Source: an uncultured Lachnospiraceae bacterium
GTDB taxonomy: Bacteria > Bacillota > Clostridia > Lachnospirales > Lachnospiraceae
Assembly: GCA_958422845.1 (NCBI GenBank)
Contig: CATZPU010000084.1
Span: 1 to 5,799 of the forward strand
Reading direction: 5' to 3'
Length of the DNA stretch: 5,799 bases
Part shown: positions 5,411-5,799 of the stretch, in pieces
Numbering within the stretch: position 1 is the first letter of the stretch
How the letters are laid out: the number at the start of each line of letters is the position of its first letter
Program-made: the position numbers and the translations under genes
Notes under the pieces: generated by a model
What the model saw: only the letters and a program-made list of their open reading frames with translations
Told to the model about the DNA's origin: nothing
The model's database searches: none

Positions 5411-5799
5411 ATGATGAAAAAAGCTTTAGCTGCATCTCTGGCAGCAACGATGCTGTTGGGAGCAACCGGTATGGTAGCAGGAGCAGAGGAGAAAAGTGTA
5501 GAGGGAATGACAGTTGCGTTCATTCCGAAGGTAACGGGAAATGCTTTCTTCGAGTCTGCAAATGACGGAGCGCAGGAATTCGCAGAGAAATGGGGTATTA
5601 CTGTTGAATACATGGGCAATTCTGTAGCAGGCGCTGCTGAGCAGGTCGAGGTAATTCATCAGGCGATCAACACAGGCGTAGATGCGATCTGCATTTCAAC
5701 GGTAGATGCAGCAGGTGTGGCAGACGCTCTGAAAGAAGCAGCAGACATGGGAATTACAGTTTGTACATGGGACTCTGATGCTAATGTAGAGGATCGTGC
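5411..5799 (+). CDS. lsrB: LsrB-like AI-2 substrate-binding protein, N-terminal part (truncated by window edge)
   Basis: LsrB is the extracytoplasmic receptor that delivers AI-2 to LsrC/LsrD (periplasmic binding protein type 1 fold). The 129 visible residues are a bit over a third of the usual length (about 340 aa). Residues 1-25 are a signal peptide: basic MMKK, a hydrophobic core (5-23) and an AGA site (23-25) before EEK, giving likely signal peptidase I cleavage. There is no lipobox cysteine, unusual for a monoderm binding protein. The mature start VAFIPKVTGNAFF (35-47) and TWDSD (119-123) match the LsrB pattern. K40 and D121 align without gaps to K35 and D116, two of the six ligand contacts known in Salmonella LsrB. 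The other four contacts lie beyond the right edge, so AI-2 binding is supported but not settled; a ribose-type binding protein is the alternative. Confidence 0.87.
   Translation, partial: MMKKALAASLAATMLLGATGMVAGAEEKSVEGMTVAFIPKVTGNAFFESANDGAQEFAEKWGITVEYMGNSVAGAAEQVEVIHQAINTGVDAICISTVDAAGVADALKEAADMGITVCTWDSDANVEDR

Noticed and set aside
1794..5799. Ribose (rbs) or other sugar importer instead of AI-2
   Set aside because: Two different permease genes, an LsrK-type kinase, an LsrR with the conserved VGDIL segment, and K40/D121 in the binding protein together point to AI-2. Rbs operons typically have one permease and ribokinase.

Overview
The window holds most of an autoinducer-2 (AI-2) uptake and processing locus, the lsr system, laid out as in enteric bacteria: lsrK and lsrR leftwards, lsrA-lsrC-lsrD-lsrB rightwards, with a 268-bp control region between lsrR and lsrA. 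The host looks like a low-to-moderate GC Firmicute, probably Clostridia and perhaps Lachnospiraceae-like. This rests on strong AGGAGG-type ribosome binding sites before nearly every gene, a TTG start decided by such a site, and consensus sigma-A-type promoters. Species cannot be named from this sequence. The lsr assignment rests on family resemblance recalled from the E. coli/Salmonella proteins, not on a database search.

Layout: 1-552 (minus) is the N-terminal part of LsrK, the AI-2 kinase, cut by the left edge. 581-1525 (minus) is LsrR, the SorC-family regulator that responds to phospho-AI-2. 1526-1793 is the divergent control region, with one promoter per direction and several short palindromes, two of them lying across the predicted start sites. 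1794-3308 is LsrA (fused double ATPase), 3305-4306 LsrC and 4309-5334 LsrD (the two membrane permeases). 5335-5410 is a gap containing a hairpin, and 5411-5799 is the N-terminal third of LsrB, the AI-2 binding protein, cut by the right edge.

How the genes work together (known for the family): LsrB captures AI-2 outside the membrane, LsrC/LsrD pass it through and LsrA powers transport. LsrK phosphorylates it in the cytoplasm, and phospho-AI-2 releases LsrR from the two promoters, giving a positive feedback loop. The phospho-AI-2 degrading genes lsrF and lsrG are not in the window and would be expected to the right of lsrB.

No wholly new system was found. The points worth a second look are the LsrB signal peptide without a lipobox, the matched palindromes over both predicted start sites, the near-palindrome filling the lsrR promoter spacer, the lsrD-lsrB hairpin and the correct lsrA start.
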